NCBI GenBank assembly: GCA_031415375.1
Contig: JANORP010000033.1
Location: 1 to 12,520, forward strand
Reading direction: 5' to 3'
Origin: JADKCL01 sp031415375
GTDB lineage: Bacteria; Bacteroidota; Bacteroidia; J057; JADKCL01
DNA length: 12,520 nt
Shown: positions 1-5,887 of the stretch, one piece after another
Layout: each line of letters opens with the position of its first letter
Position numbering within the stretch: position 1 is the first letter of the stretch
The notes under the pieces: generated by a model
What the model was told of the DNA's origin: nothing
What the model saw: only the letters and a program-made list of their open reading frames with translations
Database searches by the model: none
Program-made: the position numbers and the translations under genes

Positions 1-112
1 AAGGGTGGGAACCGTACCTTTGGAACTCTTTTTGAACATCGATGCAACTTTGATTCCCTTGCAAGCTATTAGGCAATATCCATTTTAACTAATTGATTAT
101 TAACATATTGGT

Positions 113-547
113 GTGGATATTGGTTTTCGGAGTGGACTCAAACTTATTTCAATTCCTTTGAACTCGGCTGGTGGCATTGTCCTGCATAATTCAGAGAGAA
201 ATTCATCAAGGAACCACTCTGGAATTGCTTTGACAATTGAAACGCATAGGAGTCTTGTTATTTTTTCGGGAGATTTTGAATATTCGCAAATCTCAAATTC
301 AATCCTGTCGCGTATTGGCAGGCAATTAGACCATTATTTTGTTGTCCCCCATCATGGAGGCAAGGCGGGAATATTCCAGTACGCAGCCATCGCAGGATCC
401 CACCAAAAAGACGCCATTATTTCCGTTGGAACAAACAATTATCGCCCTAGGCACCCTCAGGCTTCCTACATTAACAACCTGACCAATGTTGGCTTCAATG
501 TTGTAAGAACCGATATCATCAATTCGGATTATGTCACTGTGATTTGA
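113..547 (+). CDS. Metallo-beta-lactamase-fold protein, C-terminal part (ComEC-like), probably 5'-truncated
   Basis: The 144-residue product resembles the C-terminal half of ComEC/Rec2-type metallo-beta-lactamase hydrolases. In order it shows a core strand ending FSGD (about residues 51-54), VVPHHGG (about 77-83), a strand DAIISVGTNN followed by RPRHPQ (about 98-115), and a final strand VVRTD. These match the family's later metal-binding Asp and His, the HHG loop and the SVG..N..xHP motif. The N-terminal HxHxDH zinc motif is absent, and an in-frame TAA lies only 10 bases before the GTG used here. Only 112 bases precede it, with stops in every frame, so an upstream half in frame cannot be seen. 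A frameshifted or decayed gene is the likeliest reading; a genuinely short gene is possible. It is clearly more AT-rich than the hsdM gene downstream. The stop lies 18 bases before the first hsdM start copy. Confidence 0.6.
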   Translation: MDIGFRSGLKLISIPLNSAGGIVLHNSERNSSRNHSGIALTIETHRSLVIFSGDFEYSQISNSILSRIGRQLDHYFVVPHHGGKAGIFQYAAIAGSHQKDAIISVGTNNYRPRHPQASYINNLTNVGFNVVRTDIINSDYVTVI

Positions 548-565
548 TTAATGAAAATTCAACTA

Positions 566-628
566 ATGTCAGCTAGCACCCAATCCACCTCCTCCATCGT
601 CTCCAAAGTCTGGTCATTCTGCAATACC
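566..628 (+). pseudogene. 5' fragment of an hsdM-like gene (first about 21 codons only)
   Basis: The ATG at 566 opens a peptide that matches the first 21 residues of the intact hsdM at 1400 with only a few substitutions (MSASTQSTSS versus MSTTTQNTSS, then IVSKVWSFCNT in both). At DNA level 35 bases are identical (590-624 and 1424-1458). Similarity starts at the ATG and stops right after the CNT codons. The following frame is open to 811 but reads into repeat and RAYT sequence with no methyltransferase content. This is therefore a severed gene start, not a functional gene. An alternative ATG at 551 is in frame but has no counterpart in the intact copy. The substitutions mean it is not a fresh target-site duplication. 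Confidence 0.75.
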
Positions 629-692
629 CGCAGTTTGGGTCGCCTAAATTTGGGCCGCAAAAATTGGGGAAAATTGGTTTTGCGAAATGTGG

Positions 693-736
693 GTGTGATC
701 GTAGGGACAGGTCGCGACCTGTCCCTACGATCACAC
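693..736 (+). repeat. REP-type perfect palindrome, upstream copy
   Basis: This is a perfect 44-base palindrome with two 22-base arms and no loop, centred between 714 and 715 on GGTCG/CGACC. The outer part of each arm carries GTAGGGACAGG. A second, shorter copy of the same core lies at 1119-1148 inside the RAYT gene. The element sits 71 bases before the transposase ATG, where a RAYT's cognate REP is expected. Both strands contain GTAG, the tetranucleotide known at the foot of REP hairpins recognised by RAYT enzymes. The surrounding 629-692 stretch has a short direct repeat (TTTGGGTCGC at 634, TTTGGGCCGC at 650) and no other gene. Confidence 0.85.
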
Positions 737-807
737 AATACCGTTCCATCGGAATTGCCACCAATGGGGCATCTGAATTTGATAAACCAAATTTCCACGT
801 CATTTCA

Positions 808-1389
808 ATGACCCAATACCGCCGCAAAGCCACCATCCGCCTGCCGGGATACGATTATAGCCAAGATGGCTATTATTTTGTGACGTCCTGCGTGCAGGAT
901 AAGCAGTGCCATTTCGGCCATGTCATCGATGATGAAATGGTATTGAATTCGTTCGGACAAATTGCGCAAGATCAATGGGATTGGTTATTGAATCAATATC
1001 CCTATATCGCATCGCATGCATTTGTTGTGATGCCGAATCATATCCATGCGGTGTTGGAAATCAATCGGGGATTGTTGGAAATGGGGGATGACGGTCAACG
1101 TGACGGTCAACGTAATGTTGTAGGGACAGGTCGCGACCTGTCCCTACACCGTAACCACAATGATTCACCGACCGACCAACCCATCAAAATCAAACCCCTA
1201 GATCAATTGTTGGGGGCCTATAAAACCACGACGTCCAAATTGATTCATTTGGCGGGATTGCCGGAATTCAAATGGCAGCGGTCCTACCATGATCATATCA
1301 TTCGCGCGGAGGATTCCTACGAACGGATCGTTGCCTATATTCATTCCAATCCTGCCCGTTGGCCGGAAGACAAATTTTATCATTCATAA
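808..1389 (+). CDS. REP-associated tyrosine transposase (RAYT, Y1 / IS200-like)
   Basis: This 193-residue protein belongs to the RAYT branch of Y1 single-strand transposases, which nick and rejoin REP hairpin DNA. The N-terminus (RLPGYDYSQDGYYFVTSCVQ) is the usual RAYT opening strand. The metal-binding HxH is in MPNHIHAVLEI (HIH at residues 78-80). The C-terminal block WQRSYHDHIIR (about 156-166) plus YIHSNPARW (about 177-185) is strongly RAYT-like and carries the candidate nucleophile tyrosines, Y160 being the likeliest. ATG 808 was chosen because the family match begins there; the open frame further upstream is only REP palindrome read through. Residues about 96-114 are encoded by a 12-base tandem repeat and an internal REP palindrome, an insertion between the HxH and the C-terminal block that does not break the frame. 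The stop is 10 bases before the hsdM ATG. The gene may be active or domesticated; sequence alone cannot say. Confidence 0.9.
   Translation: MTQYRRKATIRLPGYDYSQDGYYFVTSCVQDKQCHFGHVIDDEMVLNSFGQIAQDQWDWLLNQYPYIASHAFVVMPNHIHAVLEINRGLLEMGDDGQRDGQRNVVGTGRDLSLHRNHNDSPTDQPIKIKPLDQLLGAYKTTTSKLIHLAGLPEFKWQRSYHDHIIRAEDSYERIVAYIHSNPARWPEDKFYHS
1090..1113 (+). repeat. 12-base tandem duplication inside the RAYT gene
   Basis: GACGGTCAACGT is repeated exactly twice, head to tail, encoding DGQR twice. It lies directly before the internal REP palindrome and lengthens the variable linker of the transposase without shifting the frame. Confidence 0.85.
1119..1148 (+). repeat. REP-type palindrome inside the RAYT coding sequence
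   Basis: A perfect 30-base palindrome centred between 1133 and 1134, with the same GTAGGGACAGGTCG core as the element at 693-736. Beyond the core the flanks differ from the upstream copy. It is read in frame as VVGTGRDLSLH within the transposase, between the HIH motif and the C-terminal catalytic block. The transposase mRNA would carry a strong hairpin here. Confidence 0.85.
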
Positions 1390-1399
1390 ACCAGATATC

Positions 1400-2893
1400 A
1401 TGTCCACCACCACCCAAAACACATCCTCCATCGTCTCCAAAGTCTGGTCATTCTGCAACACGCTCCGCGACGATGGCGTGGGTTATGGCGACTACCTGGA
1501 GCAGCTCACCTATCTGCTGTTTCTGAAAATGGCAGACGAGTATAGCAAGCCGCCGCATAACCGCGTGATGCCGATCCCTGCGACCTACAACTGGGGTAGC
1601 CTCGTGGATTTGCGTGGTGCTGAGCTGGAAACGCATTACAATAGCCTGCTGCGGGAATTGGGCAAGGAAAAGGGCATCCTCGGGCAGATCTTCACCAAGA
1701 GCCAAAACAAGATCCAAGACCCGGCCAAGCTGAGCAAGATCATTTTGATGATCGACGCGGAGAATTGGCTGATGATGGGTGTGAAAGACAAGGGGGACAT
1801 CTATGAGGGGCTGCTGGAAAAGAATGCGGAGGACACCAAGAGCGGGGCCGGGCAGTATTTTACGCCACGGGCATTGATCAGGGCGATGGTGGAGTGCCTG
1901 GCACCCGAACCGATGAAGACCATCGCCGACCCGGCCTGCGGCACGGGGGGATTTTTCCTCGCGGCCTACGACTACCTTGTGGAGCACCACAAGCTCGACA
2001 AGGCGCAGAGCAAGTTCCTGAAATACGAGACGTTTTGGGGGAATGAGATCGTGGCGAGCACGCGCCGCCTCGCGCTCATGAACCTCTTCCTGCACAACAT
2101 CGGGGACATCGACAGCGACAATTTCATCTCGCCCGCCGATGCGCTCATTGCGTCGAGCAGCGATCACTACGACTACATCCTCGCGAATCCGCCGTTTGGG
2201 AAAAAGAGCAGTTCGACGTTCACGAATGCCGAGGGCGAGCAGGAAAAGGAAGACCTGACCTACAACCGCCCCGACTTCTGGGCGACGACGAGCAACAAGC
2301 AGCTGAATTTCTTGCAGCACATCAAGACGATGCTCAAGATCAGTGGCCGCGCCGCAGTCGTCTTGCCCGACAACGTGCTCTTCGAGGGTGGCGCGGGCGA
2401 GACCGTGCGCCGCAAGCTGCTCGAAACCACGGATGTCCACACGATCCTGCGCCTGCCCACGGGCATCTTCTACGCCCAAGGCGTGAAGGCAAATGTGATC
2501 TTCTTCGACAACAAGGCAAGCAGCAAGGATGCGCACACCAAGGAAGTCTGGGTCTATGACTACCGCACCAACATCCACCACACCCTCAAAAAGAGCACTC
2601 TGAAGCTGGAAGACCTCCGCGACTTCATCACCTGCTACAACCCCGCCAATCGGAATGTGCGCAAGGAGACCTACGACGCGGTCAAGAGCCCCGAAGGCCG
2701 CTGGCGCAAGTTCAGCTACGCCGACCTGATCGCCCGCGACAAGACCTCCCTAGACATCACCTGGCTCAAGGACAAGTCGCTGGCCGATTTGGACAATCTG
2801 CCCGATCCCGATGTGCTGGCCGAGGAGATCATTGAGAATTTGGAGGCGGGTCTGGATAGTTTTCGGAGTGTGTTAAGGGGGTTGGCTAAATGA
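1400..2893 (+). CDS. hsdM: Type I restriction-modification system, N6-adenine DNA methyltransferase subunit (HsdM)
   Basis: HsdM transfers a methyl group from SAM to adenine within the site chosen by HsdS, normally as an M2S complex that also joins HsdR. The 497-residue product is full length for the family. The N-terminal helical domain (about residues 8-140) begins SSIVSKVWSFCNTLRDDG. It is followed by GAGQYFTPR (about 149-157), the SAM-binding motif I DPACGTGGF (178-186) and the catalytic NPPF motif (263-266). ATG 1400 fits the usual start; the frame also runs open upstream to 1289, but there it overlaps the RAYT gene and has no family match. GC content is higher than in the DNA to the left. 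The stop overlaps a following ATG (ATGA), the usual hsdM/hsdS coupling, but that hsdS is broken. No hsdR is in view, so restriction is not supported locally, and methylation would need an HsdS from elsewhere. Confidence 0.95.
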   Translation: MSTTTQNTSSIVSKVWSFCNTLRDDGVGYGDYLEQLTYLLFLKMADEYSKPPHNRVMPIPATYNWGSLVDLRGAELETHYNSLLRELGKEKGILGQIFTKSQNKIQDPAKLSKIILMIDAENWLMMGVKDKGDIYEGLLEKNAEDTKSGAGQYFTPRALIRAMVECLAPEPMKTIADPACGTGGFFLAAYDYLVEHHKLDKAQSKFLKYETFWGNEIVASTRRLALMNLFLHNIGDIDSDNFISPADALIASSSDHYDYILANPPFGKKSSSTFTNAEGEQEKEDLTYNRPDFWATTSNKQLNFLQHIKTMLKISGRAAVVLPDNVLFEGGAGETVRRKLLETTDVHTILRLPTGIFYAQGVKANVIFFDNKASSKDAHTKEVWVYDYRTNIHHTLKKSTLKLEDLRDFITCYNPANRNVRKETYDAVKSPEGRWRKFSYADLIARDKTSLDITWLKDKSLADLDNLPDPDVLAEEIIENLEAGLDSFRSVLRGLAK

Positions 2894-2961
2894 GCGATGT
2901 AAATGAGCAGTATAAGAAAGAGGAGTGTAATTGGAGTTGCGTCCATTTTCCAATCAATTGA
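2890..2961 (+). pseudogene. Remnant of hsdS (first codons only)
   Basis: An ATG overlapping the hsdM stop by four bases opens a 23-residue peptide beginning MSDVNEQYKKEE. HsdS proteins often begin with this kind of leader (VNE.YKK followed by TEVGVIPEDW), and the ATGA overlap is the classic hsdM-hsdS junction. After about 12 codons the resemblance ends, and the frame stops at TGA 2959 inside a repeat that recurs at 3219. No target-recognition domain is found in any frame to 3357. The call rests on position and a short leader match, so it is an inference. Confidence 0.5.
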
Positions 2962-3020
2962 TGATCAGCAATTTGTGGGCGTGATTGGGCTTTGCGGATG
3001 CGACACAAAGCGGTCGTCAT
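2952..3020 (+). repeat. Imperfect direct repeat, copy A
   Basis: This pairs with copy B at 3219-3288. The first 26 bases match at 25 positions (AATCAATTGA, then GATCAGCAATTTGTG). A less similar middle follows, then a matching end (GATGCGACACAA, GTCAT). The first part is itself a near-palindrome: AATTG and CAATT flank TGATCA. The copy begins where the hsdS remnant loses its identity, so it probably marks the breakpoint. Confidence 0.7.
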
Positions 3021-3218
3021 TTCCCCGAGCCCGAGGCCTCCGGCCGAAGGGCAATTGACCCCCGCCTTCTGCGGGACAGGCATTCGCCTCTGGCATAAAC
3101 GGCTCAATATCAACGACTACGAGACGCAATTGCCGAAGGCAAACGGTCGATAGCCCCACGGCTCTCGCCTTGCGGAACAGGCGGCAGCCGTGGGCTCCCC
3201 TAAAGTGCCACACACTCA
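3021..3218. other. Non-coding, structure-rich spacer between two direct repeat copies
   Basis: No convincing gene is seen on either strand. The stretch is built of short inverted motifs: CCCGC/GCGGG with a 5-base loop (3061-3075), GGCAATTG at 3050 matched by CAATTGCC at 3127, and the long hairpin at 3152-3196. Its GC-rich composition contrasts with the AT-rich repeat copies on each side. It looks like a repeat-derived insertion or a mosaic of dispersed intergenic repeats. Confidence 0.5.
3152..3196 (+). repeat. Long hairpin (inverted repeat)
   Basis: AGCCCCACGGCT (3152-3163) pairs with AGCCGTGGGCT (3186-3196) with one bulged base. Inside it CGCCT (3166-3170) pairs with AGGCG (3179-3183) around an 8-base loop. 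There is no run of T after it, so it is unlikely to be a simple terminator. A REP-like dispersed element or a structured transcript is more likely. Confidence 0.7.
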
Positions 3219-3288
3219 AATCAATTGACGATCAGCAATTTGTGCCAAATGACTTGGCTTGGTTGATGCGACACAATGGGGTAGTCAT
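3219..3288 (+). repeat. Imperfect direct repeat, copy B
   Basis: The partner of copy A at 2952-3020, offset by 267-268 bases. Copy B is followed by an open stretch (SIDDQQFVPNDLAWLMRHNG in translation) that reaches the acyl-CoA-binding protein gene. No family is recognised in it, and the homologous frame in copy A soon stops, so it is treated as repeat rather than gene. Confidence 0.7.
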
Positions 3289-3366
3289 CTCACAATTTGT
3301 CTCCAATACTTTGCACCTTCATCAAATTCCGCTAGCTTTATCCCCTGTCGAAATATCATGTTGAAT

Positions 3367-3630
3367 ATGACGCTTACAGAAAATTTTCAAGACGCGACTG
3401 AGCGCGTCAAGGCCCTCACCAACCGTCCCAGCAATGAGCAGTTGCTCAACCTCTACGCCTTGTACAAGCAGGCGACCGAGGGGGATGTGCATGGCGACAA
3501 GCCGGGCATGTTTGATTTCAAGGGTGCTGCCAAATATGCTGCTTGGGAAACCTTGGTTGGCACGAGCGCAGATGCTGCGATGGAGCGTTACATCGCCTTG
3601 GTCGATGAACTGCTCGCAACCGTGGGCTGA
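3367..3630 (+). CDS. Acyl-CoA-binding protein (ACBP)
   Basis: A small cytosolic four-helix protein that binds long-chain acyl-CoA thioesters and buffers or transports them. The 87-residue product aligns along its whole length with animal ACBP (86 residues). The ligand residues described for the bovine protein all have counterparts two positions later: Y30, Y33, K34, K56 and Y75. The signature YKQATEGD (33-40) and the block PGMFDFKGAAKYAAW (46-60) are clear. ATG 3367 gives the family length; an in-frame ATG at 3358 would add MLN and is a possible alternative. It stands alone, with repeats upstream and 127 bases before the next gene. Only a subset of bacteria carry ACBP, and Bacteroidota are among them. 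Confidence 0.93.
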   Translation: MTLTENFQDATERVKALTNRPSNEQLLNLYALYKQATEGDVHGDKPGMFDFKGAAKYAAWETLVGTSADAAMERYIALVDELLATVG

Positions 3631-3704
3631 GTCGCCCTCGGCAGTTTGCACGCATCCATTTCCGATTCCTGTAAAGCAACGCGCCAATTCTCCATTTCTG
3701 GGAG

Positions 3705-3712
3705 TATATTTG
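3705..3712 (+). promoter_or_regulatory. Bacteroidota -7 promoter box TATATTTG
   Basis: TATATTTG fits the TAnnTTTG consensus of the Bacteroidota primary sigma factor. It lies 45 bases before the first candidate ATG (3758) of the lysine-rich protein. No TTG -33 element is seen at the usual spacing, so the call rests on the -7 box and position. Confidence 0.5.
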
Positions 3713-3757
3713 CCAAAGCTGCAAGGTCGGCGCATCACCGTTACCGAACTGCGTTTG

Positions 3758-5128
3758 ATGTTTATGATGGGATTCCTTTTGCACATCCGTTTGGGGCTAC
3801 GCTGGCACATGCTGGCTTTTTTGTTGTTGAGTGTCATCACCCTTTCCCCTACCCTCTTGCAGGCGCAGGATGATGGCGGCGACAAAAAGGAAAAGAAAGA
3901 AAAGCCTGTCAAACCACCCAAGGAGAAGCCGGTAAAGGCTGAAAAGGAGAAAAAAGAAAAACCAGTCAAGGAAAAGAAAACAAAACCAGCCAAGCCACCC
4001 AAGGGCCAAGATGATGACGCTGGCGACGATGAAGCGATCGACGACGACGCTGGCGGCAAGAAAAAGAAGAAAAAGGCCAAAAAGGCGGACACCGAGGCCA
4101 CAAGCACAGAGGTCTCAGATAGCAATAGCACGGCATCCAAAAACCGACGTGCCAATGTGAAGGGTGGCGCAGTAAAACACGGCAACCTCGTGCCTTGCCA
4201 GCGCTACAAGCGGGGCTACATGGAATTCATCGACAAAAACAACGTCCATATTGCCATACGTCGCAAGCGGCACAAGGAAATCCATTACAATGGCAACCGA
4301 GGCATGCGTGTGATCAAGAACCGCAAGATTTCGCGCGACCAGAAAAAAGACAAGTCCATTGCCAAAATGCACAAAGACAAGCAGGGCAAAATCAAGGACA
4401 AGGGGAACAAGCTGGTATTCAAGATCGATTGGACGGGCGAGTGTGAATACAAGCTCACTTTCAAAAAAAGCAAGAAGCCGACACGGTTTGAAAAAGGCTG
4501 GGAAATGGACTGTCGCATCACCCAATGCTATGAAGACTACTATGATTGTGATTGTGACCTGCACGACATCATACAGTATGGGTCGGTGCGCAAGCGCATG
4601 ACCAAGCAAGAGATCGCCACCCGCGACCGTGAAGCAGCTGAGGCAGTGATCGCCAAGGAATTGGAGATCAAGGCCGCCGAGGAAGCCAAGGTCAAGCAAG
4701 ATGAAGAGCAAGCACTTATCAAGGCCTCAGAGGACCAAATCTTCGGTCCGATCAAGCGCATAGAGAGCGGCAGCATCAACGAGTCGCAACCCGATGCGCT
4801 TGCCACACCCAATGCCAAGGGTGGCCTAGGCGACAAGACCGCCAAGACGCCTGACAAAACCGCACCTGATCCCCTGAAAAAGGAGCCCGCAGCGAAGCCT
4901 GAGAAACCACTCAAGGAAGATGCGGGCACCAAGCCGCCCAAGGAAAAGCAGGAAAAGGAAGCCAAGGCCCCCAAGGAGAAAAAAGAGAAGGCCGCCAAAG
5001 CCCCCAAGGAAAAGAAGGAAAAGGCCGCCAAAGCGCCCAAGGAGAAGAAGGAAAAGGCTCCCAAGGAACCCAAAGTACCCAAGGAGAAACCTGAGAAAGC
5101 ACCCAAGGAGGAAAAAAGCGATGAATGA
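3758..5128 (+). CDS. Exported lysine-rich repeat protein with a central cysteine-containing domain
   Basis: About 456 residues. An N-terminal signal peptide (hydrophobic core MLAFLLLSVITLSPTLLQA, cleavage near residue 36) sends it across the inner membrane. Residues about 42-110 are KEK/PVK/KPPK repeats with an acidic island. Residues about 143-275 form a compact domain with C147, C229, C252, C257, C264 and C266; the pattern C..Y..GY...., then W....CEYKLTF, then a closing strand resembles small exported Bacteroidota proteins of unknown function (often with C..F..G.F and W...CEY..). A charged helix (about 285-325) is followed by a second PKEK-rich tail with three exact-period 11-residue units. 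Starts at 3764 or 3767 are equally possible. It heads a four-gene group and overlaps the methyltransferase gene by 8 bases. Function unknown: surface adhesin, polyanion binder or methylation substrate are guesses. Confidence 0.8.
   Translation: MFMMGFLLHIRLGLRWHMLAFLLLSVITLSPTLLQAQDDGGDKKEKKEKPVKPPKEKPVKAEKEKKEKPVKEKKTKPAKPPKGQDDDAGDDEAIDDDAGGKKKKKKAKKADTEATSTEVSDSNSTASKNRRANVKGGAVKHGNLVPCQRYKRGYMEFIDKNNVHIAIRRKRHKEIHYNGNRGMRVIKNRKISRDQKKDKSIAKMHKDKQGKIKDKGNKLVFKIDWTGECEYKLTFKKSKKPTRFEKGWEMDCRITQCYEDYYDCDCDLHDIIQYGSVRKRMTKQEIATRDREAAEAVIAKELEIKAAEEAKVKQDEEQALIKASEDQIFGPIKRIESGSINESQPDALATPNAKGGLGDKTAKTPDKTAPDPLKKEPAAKPEKPLKEDAGTKPPKEKQEKEAKAPKEKKEKAAKAPKEKKEKAAKAPKEKKEKAPKEPKVPKEKPEKAPKEEKSDE
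4961..5059 (+). repeat. 33-base tandem repeat, three units, coding
   Basis: Three head-to-tail 33-base units encode AKAPKEKKEKA three times. The DNA units differ mainly at third codon positions while the protein is identical, which points to selection on the peptide rather than very recent duplication. It sits within the lysine-rich tail, with more degenerate PKEP/PKEK units after it. Confidence 0.9.
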
Positions 5129-5876
5129 CATGACACGGTTTCCTTGGCAAAGGAACGCGGCCAAATGGGGCCGCCTAGCTGCACTCATCGCCGTAGTACT
5201 TTTCGCTTTGCAAGCTTGCAAGTCTGGAACCGGTACCGAATCGGCTGGCGGCGATCCACAAATCGTAGAGGCAGCAGAACAAATGCTCACGACAGAGAGC
5301 GATAGCGCATTTGAGGCCATGGAAGACCTCGACCGAGGCGACCGCGAAAACTGGCAAAAACCGCAGATGGTGATCAGCCGCCTGGGCGACCTGAGCGACA
5401 AGGTCGTCGCCGACATCGGGGCCGGCACAGGCTATTTCTCGATGCCACTGGCCCGCAAAGCCAAAAAAGTTATTGCGATCGACATCGAGCAGCAATTCCT
5501 CGACTACATCAACCGTCGTTTGCAGCACACGCCCGACCGCAAAAGCCTCAACATCGAGACGCGGCTCACCAAAGAAGACGAGCCCAACCTCGCCGCTGCA
5601 GAAGCAGACCTGGTCTTGATCGTGAACACCTACGGCTACATCAGCCACCGCGTCGATTATTTCAGCAAGGTCTGGAAGGGCCTCAAGCCCGCAGGACGAC
5701 TCGTCGTGATCGATTTCAAAAAAGAGCCCTTGCCCGTGGGCCCAGCCACTGAAGACAAGCTGGACGCCAAGCAAGTGAGCGCCGAGCTCGACAGCGCTGG
5801 TTTTCGCACCCTCACGGTAGATTACACGAGCCTCGACTATCAATACACATTGACCGCTGAGAAGCGGGCACACTGA
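5121..5876 (+). CDS. Lipoprotein with class I SAM-dependent methyltransferase domain
   Basis: A 251-residue protein. The N-terminus is a lipoprotein signal: RLAALIAVVLFALQAC, lipobox LQAC with lipidated C33. The methyltransferase domain carries DRENWQKPQMVISRLGDL (about 74-91) and glycine-rich motif I VADIGAGTGYF (96-106), then VIAIDIE and the strand ADLVLIVNTYGYI. RENWQKP ahead of motif I is typical of a family of exported Bacteroidota and proteobacterial methyltransferases whose substrates are not known. ATG 5121 overlaps the previous stop (ATGAATGA), so translation is probably coupled; ATG 5130 is an alternative. A SAM enzyme outside the cytoplasm is puzzling, because SAM is not known to be available there. 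The adjacent exported lysine-rich protein is a natural candidate partner, but this is inference. Confidence 0.88.
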   Translation: MNDMTRFPWQRNAAKWGRLAALIAVVLFALQACKSGTGTESAGGDPQIVEAAEQMLTTESDSAFEAMEDLDRGDRENWQKPQMVISRLGDLSDKVVADIGAGTGYFSMPLARKAKKVIAIDIEQQFLDYINRRLQHTPDRKSLNIETRLTKEDEPNLAAAEADLVLIVNTYGYISHRVDYFSKVWKGLKPAGRLVVIDFKKEPLPVGPATEDKLDAKQVSAELDSAGFRTLTVDYTSLDYQYTLTAEKRAH

Positions 5877-5887
5877 ACGGCAACGAC

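Noticed and set aside
664..807. N-terminal extension of the RAYT by 48 codons
   Set aside because: The extension is a read-through of the REP palindrome and spacer; RAYT similarity begins at the ATG at 808.
590..1458. Simple target-site duplication flanking the RAYT
   Set aside because: The duplicated segment is about 60 bases, diverged, and begins exactly at a start codon; Y1/RAYT enzymes are also not known to make target-site duplications.
1448..2581. 377-codon open frame on the - strand
   Set aside because: It is antisense to hsdM, whose family motifs are unambiguous on the + strand; the translation is low-complexity R/V/L-rich without any recognisable domain.
3021..3218. Retron or structured reverse-transcriptase-linked RNA
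   Set aside because: Hairpins are present but no reverse transcriptase or related gene is in the window.
3170..3364. 64-codon open frame before the acyl-CoA-binding protein
   Set aside because: It runs through the hairpin block and direct repeat copy B; the homologous frame in copy A is quickly stopped, so it is not a conserved gene.
4961..5059. CRISPR-like array (regular 33-base period)
   Set aside because: The units are contiguous with no spacers and encode an exact 11-residue protein repeat in frame.
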